The position numbers and the translations under genes are program-made. A stretch of 40,649 nt of DNA from Flavobacterium palustre (lineage in GTDB: Bacteria > Bacteroidota > Bacteroidia > Flavobacteriales > Flavobacteriaceae). Shown here one piece after another: positions 15,300 through 23,143 of this stretch (positions within the stretch are counted from its first letter, which is position 1; each line of letters starts with the position of its first letter). The notes below the pieces were generated by a model. It had not been told where the DNA came from. It was given only the letters and a program-made list of their open reading frames with translations, and did not search any database. The stretch covers positions 384 to 41,032 of the forward strand of contig NZ_BMGA01000012.1 of NCBI RefSeq assembly GCF_014639535.1, given 5' to 3'.

Positions 15300-15872
15300 A
15301 TGGAAGATTTAATTCACATCCAAAAAACATTTGAAAAAGTAGTTTTCATCAATAAAAAAGTGAGCAATCGCGAGTTTGAAGACTGCGTTTTTAAAAACTG
15401 TGATTTCTCTAACAGCGATTTCTCCAATAATACTTTTATGGATTGCGAGTTCATCAACTGCAATCTTTCGATGACATCTTTGAGTGGAACTAGTTTAAAA
15501 ACCGTACATTTTTCGAATTGTAAACTTTTAGGAATTCAGTTTAACAGCTGTGCCGATTTTATGTTTGCAGTCAGTTTCAATGATTGTATTTTAGACTATG
15601 CTTCTTTCTCGAATAAAAAAATGCCCAAAACTAAGTTTAATTCCTGCTCAATGAAAGAAGTAAGTTTCATTGGAACGAATCTTTCGAATTCGGTGTTTGA
15701 TAATTGTAATTTGGATAACGCCGTTTTTAATGATACTGAACTAAAGGAAGCCAATTTCCTGACGGCATACAACTATAAAATTGACCCTGAATTCAACCCG
15801 ATGCGCAAAGCTAAATTTTCGATGCAGGGAATTCCCGGACTTTTGGACAAATACGATATTAAAATTCAATAA
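15300..15872 (+). CDS. Pentapeptide-repeat protein
   Basis: This 190-residue protein is mostly made of A(D/N)LxX-like five-residue repeats in a right-handed beta-helix pattern, for example FKNCDFSNSDFSNNTF and SNSVFDNCNLDNAVFNDTEL. The Cys/Asn-rich central positions are typical. It has no signal peptide and is cytoplasmic. Relatives include gyrase-protecting Qnr/MfpA proteins, but many pentapeptide proteins have unknown roles, and there is no evidence for quinolone resistance here. Its ATG directly follows the TAA of the DUF6095 gene. Confidence 0.9.
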   Translation: MEDLIHIQKTFEKVVFINKKVSNREFEDCVFKNCDFSNSDFSNNTFMDCEFINCNLSMTSLSGTSLKTVHFSNCKLLGIQFNSCADFMFAVSFNDCILDYASFSNKKMPKTKFNSCSMKEVSFIGTNLSNSVFDNCNLDNAVFNDTELKEANFLTAYNYKIDPEFNPMRKAKFSMQGIPGLLDKYDIKIQ

Positions 15873-15887
15873 ATGCACACCCCCTAC

Positions 15888-15904
15888 CCCCTCTAATAGA
15901 GGGG
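15888..15904. repeat. CCCCTCTA hairpin between pentapeptide and lipoprotein genes
   Basis: The 8-bp arms CCCCTCTA (15888-15895) and TAGAGGGG (15897-15904) are perfect and GC-rich, in an otherwise AT-rich gap, preceded by CACCCCCTACCCC. A related C-run (CCCCACCCCCA) follows the hydrolase stop near 7737. There is no T-run, so it is not an ordinary terminator. Confidence 0.5.
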
Positions 15905-15924
15905 AATCTAAACTGATAAATCAA

Positions 15925-16302
15925 ATGAAAAAAATCCTACTACTGCCTTCGTTGCTGCTTTTTGCTTCCTGCTATCAGGCCGAACACAATTGCAAAGATT
16001 TTAAGACCGGTAAATTCCGTTTTGAATATGAAGTAAATGGCGAAAAAAAAGTAACGCTGTTTGAACGCAATGACAGCATCGAAATCGAAACTTTTGAAGG
16101 AAAAACCGATACGGCTTCAATCAGATGGGTAAATGACTGCGAATATATTTTGAAAAAGCTTCATCCTAAAAATATGGCCGAAGAAAAATCAATTAATATG
16201 AAAATCTTGACGACTTCGGGAAAAACCTATACTTTTGAATTCGGTATTGTAGGTGCTGATGAAAAACAAAAAGGCACTGTAACTAAAATTGGTGAATTAT
16301 AA
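15925..16302 (+). CDS. Small conserved lipoprotein (often mislabelled topoisomerase IV)
   Basis: From the ATG at 15925 this is 125 residues, with a lipoprotein signal MKKILLLPSLLLFASC and the lipidated Cys at residue 16. The mature part is beta-rich (GKFRFEYEVNGEKKVTLFERNDSIEIE) with two conserved Cys and no catalytic motif. The longer in-frame extension upstream overlaps the pentapeptide gene in another phase and is not needed. Homologues are sometimes called DNA topoisomerase IV in flavobacterial annotations (from memory); nothing in the sequence supports that. It probably sits in the outer membrane. Role is unknown. Confidence 0.8.
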   Translation: MKKILLLPSLLLFASCYQAEHNCKDFKTGKFRFEYEVNGEKKVTLFERNDSIEIETFEGKTDTASIRWVNDCEYILKKLHPKNMAEEKSINMKILTTSGKTYTFEFGIVGADEKQKGTVTKIGEL

Positions 16303-16339
16303 TATTCGCACTCATTCTTTTAACCTTTAATTTAATACT

Positions 16340-17110
16340 ATGGAAGTATTTTTAAATCCTGATGCCTGGATTGCTTTATTAACATTAACGTTTCTGGAAA
16401 TTGTACTGGGAATTGACAACATTATTTTTATCTCAATTGCAACAGGAAAACTACCCGAAGAAAGCCGTAAAAAAGCCACTAAAATAGGGATGTTCTTAGC
16501 TATGTTCATGCGTATCATTCTTCTTTTTGGAATTACTATTTTGATTGCCATGAAGGAACCTTGGTTTACAATTAATTTTAGCTGGATAAATGCACAAATT
16601 TCAGGGCAAAGTATTATTCTTTTATTAGGAGGCTTATTCTTAATTTATAAAAGCACCAATGAAATTAGAGAAAAAGTAGATCACAAAGGAGAAGAAGAAA
16701 AAGAAATAGGAAAATCGGCAGCAAAATCCTTTAGCAGCGTTATTGTACAGATTATTTTGATTGACTTAGTGTTTTCATTTGACAGTATTTTAACCGCAGT
16801 GGGTATGACTAACGGAGTTCCCGGAGCCTTGTACATTATGGTTACTGCAGTAATTATTTCAGTATTAATCATGATGCAGTTTGCCGTTCCGGTGGGGACT
16901 TTTGTCAACAAAAACCCTTCTATTCAAATTTTAGGATTATCATTCTTAATCTTAATTGGTTTGATGTTAATCACCGAAAGTGCCCATTTATCAAATGCAC
17001 TCATTTTTGGCAGTCATGTAACTCCTATTCCAAAAGGTTATTTGTATTTTGCAATCAGCTTTTCTTTACTGGTTGAGATTTTAAATATGAAAACAGCCAG
17101 AAAGAAATAA
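16340..17110 (+). CDS. TerC-family integral membrane protein (probable metal exporter)
   Basis: This 256-residue polytopic protein has about seven TM helices and the two TerC signature motifs with acidic residues inside helices: LEIVLGIDNIIFI (about 19-31) and DLVFSFDSILTAVG (about 140-153). TerC/Alx/YkoY relatives export manganese or other metals and some act alongside secretion. The tellurite name is historical. A hairpin with a T-run (17133-17157) follows. It has no partner gene of the ter operon, so the metal-export reading is favoured. Specific cation not determinable. Confidence 0.88.
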   Translation: MEVFLNPDAWIALLTLTFLEIVLGIDNIIFISIATGKLPEESRKKATKIGMFLAMFMRIILLFGITILIAMKEPWFTINFSWINAQISGQSIILLLGGLFLIYKSTNEIREKVDHKGEEEKEIGKSAAKSFSSVIVQIILIDLVFSFDSILTAVGMTNGVPGALYIMVTAVIISVLIMMQFAVPVGTFVNKNPSIQILGLSFLILIGLMLITESAHLSNALIFGSHVTPIPKGYLYFAISFSLLVEILNMKTARKK

Positions 17111-17132
17111 ATCATCGATATAATTATCACAT

Positions 17133-17157
17133 AAAAGCTCCTTAATTAGGGGCTTTT
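17133..17157 (+). terminator. Terminator after the TerC gene
   Basis: The left arm AAAAGCTCC and right arm GGGGCTTTT pair with one GU, around the loop TTAATTA, then the T-run continues. It lies 22 nt after the TerC stop. Confidence 0.8.
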
Positions 17158-17245
17158 TTGCTTTATAAAACATAAAAATTAATACATTAGCATACTTAAT
17201 TTCTTTTCTCAAAACAGATACTATTACAGCCTAAAATATTTTTTA

Positions 17246-19180
17246 ATGAAAAACACCATTTCGCAAAGAGTAGCCGACTTTTTAAAAAACTTCCCTCCTT
17301 TTAATTTTTTAGATCAACACGACATCGAAGTACTTTCAGAACAGGTTTCGATAATATATAAAGACAAAGGAGCCGTAATTTTCACTGAAAATGAAGAAAC
17401 CCATGATTCTTTTTATGTGGTTCACAAAGGCGCGGTTGAACTGCTAAAAAATCAAAAAAATGATATTTTAGACATGTGTGACGAAGGCGATATTTTTGGT
17501 TTACGTCCGTTAATTGCACATGAAAATTATAAAATGGAAGCCCGCACACACGAGGAAACCATCTTGTATGCTATACCAATTGCTATTTTTAAACCTTATG
17601 CCATAAAAAATTCAAATGTTGGAAGTTTCATCATAGACAGTTTTGCTTCTAACACACAAAATCCTTTTTCAAAAAGCCACAGCGACAAGTTGTATGGTAG
17701 TGATTTTGATACTGAGAACACTGGAGAAGTTATCGATAAGGATAATAAAATTTTAGATTTACAACCCATTAAATATTCTAAAAAAATTATCACCTGTTCG
17801 CGTGCAGCTACTGCCAAAGAAATTGCGGTAACAATGACCAAAAAAAACATCGGAGCCATACTCGTTGTTGAAGATATGTTACCTATAGGCATTATCACTG
17901 ATAAAGATTTACGAAATAAAATTGTTACCGGAGATTATTCGATTAATACCACGGCTGATGTGATTATGAATTCGCCTGTAATTACGTATTCTAAAAAGAT
18001 GACTATTACTCAGGCACAAATGGCTATGATGAAAAGCAACATTAGTCATTTATGTTTAACAAAAGACGGAACAGCCAATACAAAAGCAATAGGAATTCTA
18101 TCGAAACACGACGTAATGGTGGCTCTGGGGAATAATCCCGCCGTATTGATAAAAGCTTTAAAAAGGGTAAAAAAAACCAAAGCTATCAAACCGATTCGTG
18201 CCAAAATAATGCAACTGTTACAGGGCTATTTAAACCAAAATATCCCGATAACATTAACGTCAAAAATTATTACCGAACTTAATGATGCCTGTATCAAGAG
18301 AGTTATCGAACTGTCTTTGGCAAAAATGAAAACGCCACCTCCGGCACGATTTTCCTGGCTTGCGCTTGGCAGTCAGGGACGTAGTGAACAATTATTACAT
18401 ACCGATCAGGACAATGCTTTAATTTATGAAGATGTTCCGGAAGTATTACAGGAAAAAACCAGAAAATATTTTCTGGAATTAGCTGCAGAAGTAAATAAAG
18501 GGCTTTTCGAAATTGGTTATGATTATTGTCCTGCCGAAATGATGGCTTCCAATCCAAAATGGTGTTTAAGTTTAAATCAATGGAAAGAATTAGTGCACGA
18601 TTGGATTAGTAAACCCGGAAAAGACGAAGTATTACTTTCATTTATCTTTTTTGATTACAGCTTATCTTATGGTGATCGGGAACTTGCTAATGAATTAGCT
18701 GATTACATTTTTGAAGATATTGATGCCAATCCTATTTTCTACGTGCACTTGGTGAGTGGTGCTTTGCAAAGTCCTTCACCTACTGGTTTTTTTAGACAAT
18801 TTCTTGTCGAACAGGACGGTGCTCACAAAGATTTCTTCGATATTAAACGACGTGCTTTGATGCCGCTTGCCGATGCCGCAAGGGTTTTGATTCTGTCCCA
18901 CTCTGTCAAAGGCATCAGTAATACTTATGAACGGTTTGAAAAGTTAGCCGAACTGGAACCTCAAAACAAGGAATTGTATTTGTCCTGTGCTTATTCGTAC
19001 AAAGCCCTGCTCAAATTCCGAACAAAACAAGGACTTTTGCACCATGATTCCGGACAGTTTATTGAACTCGAATCACTTACAAAACTGGAAAAAGTAAAAC
19101 TAAAAGCAACTTTTAAAACTATTAAAGAATTACAGGAAGTGATTTCGATGCGTTTTAATCCCGGAAAAATTACCATATAA
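17246..19180 (+). CDS. cNMP-binding/CBS/DUF294 putative nucleotidyltransferase
   Basis: This 644-residue cytoplasmic protein has four parts. Residues about 15-130 are a cyclic-nucleotide-binding-like domain (EGDIFGLRPL). Residues about 180-300 are a pair of CBS domains (ITDKDLRNKIVTGD, ILSKHDVMVALG). Residues about 325-465 are a GlnD-like nucleotidyltransferase domain with GSQGRSEQLLHTDQDN (375-390), which retains the G-S and D-x-D pattern of active enzymes. The rest is a DUF294-type C-terminal domain. It looks like a sensor with an output that transfers a nucleotide to an unknown target. The next gene is a DEDDh exonuclease whose ATG directly follows this stop, and this pairing is common in other phyla, often near acetate genes. 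Target and ligand unknown. Confidence 0.9.
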   Translation: MKNTISQRVADFLKNFPPFNFLDQHDIEVLSEQVSIIYKDKGAVIFTENEETHDSFYVVHKGAVELLKNQKNDILDMCDEGDIFGLRPLIAHENYKMEARTHEETILYAIPIAIFKPYAIKNSNVGSFIIDSFASNTQNPFSKSHSDKLYGSDFDTENTGEVIDKDNKILDLQPIKYSKKIITCSRAATAKEIAVTMTKKNIGAILVVEDMLPIGIITDKDLRNKIVTGDYSINTTADVIMNSPVITYSKKMTITQAQMAMMKSNISHLCLTKDGTANTKAIGILSKHDVMVALGNNPAVLIKALKRVKKTKAIKPIRAKIMQLLQGYLNQNIPITLTSKIITELNDACIKRVIELSLAKMKTPPPARFSWLALGSQGRSEQLLHTDQDNALIYEDVPEVLQEKTRKYFLELAAEVNKGLFEIGYDYCPAEMMASNPKWCLSLNQWKELVHDWISKPGKDEVLLSFIFFDYSLSYGDRELANELADYIFEDIDANPIFYVHLVSGALQSPSPTGFFRQFLVEQDGAHKDFFDIKRRALMPLADAARVLILSHSVKGISNTYERFEKLAELEPQNKELYLSCAYSYKALLKFRTKQGLLHHDSGQFIELESLTKLEKVKLKATFKTIKELQEVISMRFNPGKITI

Positions 19181-19834
19181 ATGACTCTCAAAGAAAAAAT
19201 TATTGAGTCCCTTCAAATTTTAGGGATTCTTAAAGAACCGATTGACGAAAGTTTGAATATTCCTATCGAATCGGCTCGTTTTGTGGTTTTGGATACTGAA
19301 ACTACCGGTTTTGATTATGTTACTGATCGTATCCTTTGCATAGGCGCTATTGTTCTTCAAAATGGTACTATCAATGTTCAGGATAGTTTTGAACATTATA
19401 TCGATCAGGAACATTTTGATAAATCCAGTGTGCAAATTCATGGAATTATAAGACGTGATGTATTGAATCATAAATCAGAAATTGAAGTTTTACAATTGCT
19501 ATTGGATTATTTAGGCGACTCAATCATTATTGCACATCACACTAAATTTGACATCACCATGATTAATACTGCTCTGGAAAGAAACGGATTAGCCAAACTC
19601 ACGAATAAAACCTTAGATACAGCCGTTTTATACAAGAGAACATTAATTAAATCGAACCTGCTACAGCATAAGGATCATTACACACTGGATGACCTGGCCG
19701 ATAAATTTGACATCTCTAAAAAAGACCGTCATACCGCCATGGGAGATGCTTATATTACTGCAATAGCTTTCCTTAAAATCATACGGAAACTGAAAGAAAA
19801 AAATGAAATTATGCTCTATCAGCTCTTTAGATAA
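19181..19834 (+). CDS. DEDDh 3'-5' exonuclease (DnaQ-like)
   Basis: This 217-residue protein has the full DEDDh set: D38 and E40 in FVVLDTETTGF, D124 in AHHTKFDI, H184 and D189 in RHTAMGDAY. The fold is that of the DNA polymerase III epsilon family without a polymerase part. It should remove nucleotides from 3' ends of DNA or RNA. It directly abuts the DUF294 gene (TAA followed at once by ATG), so it is translated with it. It could act on a product of that protein, but that is inference. A stretch of about 30 N-terminal residues lies before the exonuclease fold. A standalone repair or RNA-turnover role is the alternative. Confidence 0.92.
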   Translation: MTLKEKIIESLQILGILKEPIDESLNIPIESARFVVLDTETTGFDYVTDRILCIGAIVLQNGTINVQDSFEHYIDQEHFDKSSVQIHGIIRRDVLNHKSEIEVLQLLLDYLGDSIIIAHHTKFDITMINTALERNGLAKLTNKTLDTAVLYKRTLIKSNLLQHKDHYTLDDLADKFDISKKDRHTAMGDAYITAIAFLKIIRKLKEKNEIMLYQLFR

Positions 19835-19945
19835 AATGATATTGCTTTTTTCAAATAATATTATCAAAACAATAATCACCAAAGACAATTTAGCTTATTG
19901 TTCATCGGTTTCTCTATTTTTAACTTTTTCATAAAAGAGAAATAC

Positions 19946-19953
19946 TACCTTTG
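19946..19953 (+). promoter_or_regulatory. -7 box TACCTTTG for prmA
   Basis: This is an exact TAnnTTTG match 17 nt upstream of the prmA ATG. A weak 8-bp hairpin (AACAATAA/TTATTGTT, 19868-19902) lies farther upstream, between the exonuclease stop and this promoter. Confidence 0.5.
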
Positions 19954-19970
19954 CAAAAAATTAAATCAAT

Positions 19971-20804
19971 ATGTCAAATATTTATATCGCCTACCATTTT
20001 AGTGTTGAACCAAAGGAATTAGGTTCTGAAATTTTAATTGCCGAATTAGGCGAATTAGCATTCGAAAGTTTTACTGAAACCGAAACCGGTATTTCCGCCT
20101 TTGTTCAAAAAGATTTATGGGACGAAATGATTCTTGACAATGTCAATATCCTTCATTCAGAAGAATTTGAAATTGATTACACCTTTGAAGAAATCGATCA
20201 GGTGAACTGGAACGAAGAATGGGAAAAGAATTTTGAACCTATTGATGTTGAAGGAAATTGCCATGTTCGCGCTCCTTTTCATCCAAAAACCAATGCTGAA
20301 TTTGATATTGTAATTGAACCCAAAATGAGTTTTGGAACAGGTCATCACGAAACAACTCACATGATGATTCAACATTTATTAGAAATGGATGTTACCGGAA
20401 TGAAAACCTTAGACATGGGTTGCGGAACTGCCATCCTTGCTATTCTTGCCGAAATGAAAGGCGCTCAACCCATAGATGCCATCGATATTGACAACTGGTG
20501 TTATTTGAACTCAATTGAAAATGCCGAACGCAACAACTGCAAACACATTACTGTTTATGAAGGTGATGCTTCATTATTAAAAGGCAAAAAATACGATTTG
20601 ATCATTGCTAATATCAACAGAAACATTTTGTTGAATGACATGCAAGCTTATGTTGATTGTCTGAATCCAAACGGAACTTTACTATTAAGCGGCTTTTACA
20701 CCGAAGATATTCCGTTTATCGACGCTTCCTGTACTGAAAAAGGTTTAACTTATGTTAAAAAATTCGAAAGAAACAACTGGGTTTCACTAAAATACGTAAA
20801 TTAG
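19971..20804 (+). CDS. prmA: Ribosomal protein L11 methyltransferase PrmA
   Basis: This 277-residue protein trimethylates residues of ribosomal protein L11 using SAM. It has the small N-terminal substrate domain (about 1-90) and the catalytic domain with MSFGTGHHETT (119-129, the PrmA signature) and motif I DMGCGTA (148-154), plus NINRNIL later. All signatures are in place and length is usual. It is followed after 44 nt by clpS on the same strand. Confidence 0.95.
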   Translation: MSNIYIAYHFSVEPKELGSEILIAELGELAFESFTETETGISAFVQKDLWDEMILDNVNILHSEEFEIDYTFEEIDQVNWNEEWEKNFEPIDVEGNCHVRAPFHPKTNAEFDIVIEPKMSFGTGHHETTHMMIQHLLEMDVTGMKTLDMGCGTAILAILAEMKGAQPIDAIDIDNWCYLNSIENAERNNCKHITVYEGDASLLKGKKYDLIIANINRNILLNDMQAYVDCLNPNGTLLLSGFYTEDIPFIDASCTEKGLTYVKKFERNNWVSLKYVN

Positions 20805-20848
20805 TATTCTGTTTATTATCAAATAATTAAAGTACAAAAAACAATACA

Positions 20849-21127
20849 ATGAGTACTACTAAAGAAAAAATTAGAGAAAGAGTAAGCGTACAGGAAACAA
20901 CAACCCAAAACAACGAAATTATTGTTTATAATGACGATGTTAACACCTTTGATCACGTAATTGAAACCCTAATGCGCGTTTGTGAACACACAGCAGAACA
21001 AGCAGAACAATGTTCGTTAATAGTTCATTATAATGGAAAATGCACCGTTAAAACCGGTCCAATGACCAAATTAAAACCGCAATGTACACAGCTTTTAGAA
21101 GCCGGTTTAAGTGCCGAAATTATTTAA
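20849..21127 (+). CDS. clpS: ATP-dependent Clp protease adaptor ClpS
   Basis: This 92-residue protein delivers N-end-rule substrates to ClpAP/ClpCP. The NDDVNTFDHVI segment (about 28-38) is the degron-pocket motif, and the downstream helical region with CEHTAEQAEQC and VHYNGKCTV is typical of the Bacteroidota version. The N-terminal extension that engages the Clp ATPase is about 25 residues, as usual. It sits right after prmA and ends at a bidirectional hairpin. Confidence 0.94.
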   Translation: MSTTKEKIRERVSVQETTTQNNEIIVYNDDVNTFDHVIETLMRVCEHTAEQAEQCSLIVHYNGKCTVKTGPMTKLKPQCTQLLEAGLSAEII

Positions 21128-21154
21128 TTTAGTTACACCTTATCCCATAAAAAC

Positions 21155-21186
21155 AAAAAGCATTCGTTTCTTGGCGAATGCTTTTT
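21155..21186. terminator. Bidirectional terminator between clpS and the DUF6691 gene
   Basis: A perfect 12-bp stem AAAAAGCATTCG/CGAATGCTTTTT has an 8-nt loop and T-runs both ways. It separates the plus-strand prmA-clpS unit from the convergent YeeE/YedE pair. Confidence 0.88.
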
Positions 21187-21206
21187 TCGTTTAGTTGTGA
21201 ACAGTA

Positions 21207-21620
21207 TTAATGCGGTAATTTATTTTTGAGAACTCCATACATAAAAGTTCCGAGCATAGCTCCTAGCAGCACGACAATAACACTTGTAAAACCGGCTCCA
21301 ATTAAAATAAATATCGGTCCCGGACATGAACCGGCTAACGCCCATCCTAACCCAAAAATGATTCCGCCTATAAGATAACGTGCTATCGAATGTTCTTTAT
21401 CAGGAATACAAATTGGAGTACCTGAATAATCTTTTAAATGGTATCTTTTAATAATTTGAATTCCAATAATTCCTGTCAAAACGGCCACCATGATAATTCC
21501 GTACATGTGAAAGGATTGAAATTGAAACATTTCATAAATACGATACCAGGACACCGCCTCGGATTTAGTTAATACAATTCCGAAAACAAATCCAACTAAA
21601 ATAAACTTTACTAATTTCAT
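21207..21620 (-). CDS. DUF6691 family membrane protein (YeeE/YedE half)
   Basis: This 137-residue protein has four hydrophobic helices. The conserved Cys motif ALAGSCPGP (about 100) marks it as one half of the YeeE/YedE sulfur-transport fold. It is 86 nt downstream of a second half at 21707. The two probably form one transporter importing thiosulfate or a related sulfur species. The motif GSCPGP corresponds to the substrate-path Cys in full-length YeeE. Confidence 0.87.
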   Translation of the reverse strand: MKLVKFILVGFVFGIVLTKSEAVSWYRIYEMFQFQSFHMYGIIMVAVLTGIIGIQIIKRYHLKDYSGTPICIPDKEHSIARYLIGGIIFGLGWALAGSCPGPIFILIGAGFTSVIVVLLGAMLGTFMYGVLKNKLPH

Positions 21621-21706
21621 ATTTTAATATTTTTTTTAGGTAATATGTAATTCGCATATAACCATTGGTCATTGCAACCAATTCCGGTTTATGCTCATTT
21701 CATAAC

Positions 21707-22264
21707 TTATACAATTAATGGTAAAATAAAATGAGCCATAATTAATCCTCCGATAAAAAAACCTATTACGGCTATTAAAGACGGAAACTGTAAATTACTC
21801 AATCCGGAAATAGCATGTCCGGAAGTACAGCCTCCGGCATAGCGGGAGCCAAAACCAATTAAAACACCGCCTACAATTAAAATTAAAATCGATTTTGGAG
21901 ATTCAAAAACCTGATTTGAAAACAAAGCATCCGGCATTAATTTTCCCTGTGGAGCATCGATGTTCATAGTCTGAAGTTGCTCAATTGTTTTAGGATTAAT
22001 CGACACATTTGAAGCATCGCTTAAATAATGTGTAGCAACAAAACCACCTAACATAGCTCCGGCCACAACAGCCAGATTCCAACGCTGTGATTTCCAGTCA
22101 AAACTAAAAAAAGACACTTTCTTCCCTGCACCAGCCATACTGCAAAGTGTTCTCAAATTAGAAGACATTCCAAATGATTTTCCAAAATAAATTAAAACCA
22201 GCATTACTAAGCCAATTATAAAACCCGAAATATACCATGACCAGGTATGATAAATCAATTCCAT
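21707..22264 (-). CDS. YeeE/YedE-type thiosulfate/sulfur transporter half
   Basis: This 185-residue membrane protein has about five helices and the signature GFGSRYAGGCTSGHAISGL (about 135-153) with the transport Cys. Full-length YeeE has two such Cys-bearing halves in one chain; here they are split into two genes, this one first in the transcript. Residues about 90-120 form a less hydrophobic loop. The expected role is uptake of thiosulfate or another sulfane-sulfur compound through the inner membrane. Partners often seen elsewhere (rhodanese, MBL-fold dioxygenase) are not next to it here. Confidence 0.88.
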   Translation of the reverse strand: MELIYHTWSWYISGFIIGLVMLVLIYFGKSFGMSSNLRTLCSMAGAGKKVSFFSFDWKSQRWNLAVVAGAMLGGFVATHYLSDASNVSINPKTIEQLQTMNIDAPQGKLMPDALFSNQVFESPKSILILIVGGVLIGFGSRYAGGCTSGHAISGLSNLQFPSLIAVIGFFIGGLIMAHFILPLIV

Positions 22265-22281
22265 ATTTTTTATTTTTTTGT

Positions 22282-22289
22282 CAAAATTA
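22282..22289 (-). promoter_or_regulatory. -7 box TAATTTTG for the YeeE/YedE pair
   Basis: This is a TAnnTTTG match on minus, 17 nt upstream of the ATG at 22264. The -33 element is not clear. Confidence 0.4.
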
Positions 22290-22393
22290 AAAAGTATCTT
22301 CTCAACGAAGTGTGAGAAATGTTACATACGATAAAATTAATTCTCTTTCTTTAAAAAAAAGCAAATTAGTAACTCATAATTTGAAGTTCTCAA

Positions 22394-22401
22394 TATCTTT
22401 G
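22394..22401 (+). promoter_or_regulatory. -7 box TATCTTTG for the lipoprotein at 22446
   Basis: This is an exact TAnnTTTG match 44 nt upstream of the ATG at 22446. Confidence 0.45.
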
Positions 22402-22445
22402 TAAGACTATTCAAAAACCGAATATTCCCAAATTAATTCCTTTTT

Positions 22446-22973
22446 ATGAAATCACAATTAATTGCCATTTTACGCAGGAAAGTACAGGAAAATAAAAAGC
22501 TGCTAATTTTTGTAATCTCTAAAAAAATAATTGTTAGCCTGATTCTTTTGTTTTTAAGCAGTTCCTGCATCAGTACAAAATCGACCTTAAAAAATGTAGA
22601 TGATAATGCACCTCTGCTCAGGCTGGCAAAAGACAATACTTTTATCATTACTGAATACAGTAAAAACAAAAAATACGGCTACGATAAAGATTATCCCATC
22701 AATATTTTTTACTACAACACTTACAATGAACAATTAAACGAAGAACGTTTTTTAAATGCCTTAGCCGGACCTAAAGGCGAAAAAATCAGTTTTACCAAAC
22801 TAGAAACCTGTTGTCCGTTTCCAACTAAAAGAAGTGCCATGGGAGCGGGATTTTTAAACGTTTACGAAATTCGTTGGGAAGGTCAAAAAAAACCTGTTGT
22901 TTTATATCTGAACATCTACGAAAAAGGCGTATTAATGTGTCCGACAGGTTTAAGTATTCGAAAAAAAGAATAA
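22446..22973 (+). CDS. Conserved lipoprotein upstream of kdsA
   Basis: This 175-residue protein starts with a long basic n-region (MKSQLIAILRRKVQENKK) and a hydrophobic core ending in the lipobox LFLSSSC (Cys near residue 41). The mature part has YGYDKDYPINIFYYN, a CC pair in LETCCPFPTKRS, and MCPTGLSIRK near the end. I recall similar proteins in flavobacteria next to kdsA, sometimes annotated as a KDO aldolase by proximity; nothing catalytic is visible. The Cys-rich pattern suggests disulfides in the periplasm. Function unknown. Confidence 0.78.
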   Translation: MKSQLIAILRRKVQENKKLLIFVISKKIIVSLILLFLSSSCISTKSTLKNVDDNAPLLRLAKDNTFIITEYSKNKKYGYDKDYPINIFYYNTYNEQLNEERFLNALAGPKGEKISFTKLETCCPFPTKRSAMGAGFLNVYEIRWEGQKKPVVLYLNIYEKGVLMCPTGLSIRKKE

Positions 22974-22983
22974 CTTATCTAAT

Positions 22984-23055
22984 TTGTCACACTGAGCTTG
23001 TCGAAGTGTTTTCTTAACTCTTAAAACTAGGTCTTTGACAGGCTCAGACTGACAA
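22984..23055. repeat. GTCACACTGAGC-type inverted repeat
   Basis: The left arm (GTCACACTGAGCTTGTCGAAG) and the reverse complement of the right arm (GTCAGTCTGAGCCTGTCAAAG) agree at most positions, separated by about 22 nt. It is a long stem-loop after the lipoprotein stop and resembles a repeat dispersed in many Bacteroidota genomes (from memory). It may end the lipoprotein transcript. Confidence 0.6.
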
Positions 23056-23116
23056 AAAACTTTAGCTAATTCTTAATTTATAGCCTTTTAAAATCGGCTA
23101 AATCAAAAATCATAAC

Positions 23117-23124
23117 TACATTTG
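23117..23124 (+). promoter_or_regulatory. -7 box TACATTTG for kdsA
   Basis: This is an exact TAnnTTTG match 19 nt upstream of the kdsA ATG. An imperfect palindrome with TAGCC/GGCTA arms (23081-23100) lies about where the -33 region would be. Confidence 0.5.
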
Positions 23125-23143
23125 CAATCTCTAAAAATCACTT

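Noticed and set aside
15781-15924. Extended N-terminus for the small lipoprotein
   Set aside because: The extra frame overlaps the pentapeptide gene and destroys the lipoprotein signal. The ATG at 15925 is followed by a normal signal peptide.
16340-17110. Tellurite-resistance operon
   Set aside because: Only a TerC-type membrane protein is present. No other ter genes are in the window, and the metal-export role is more likely.
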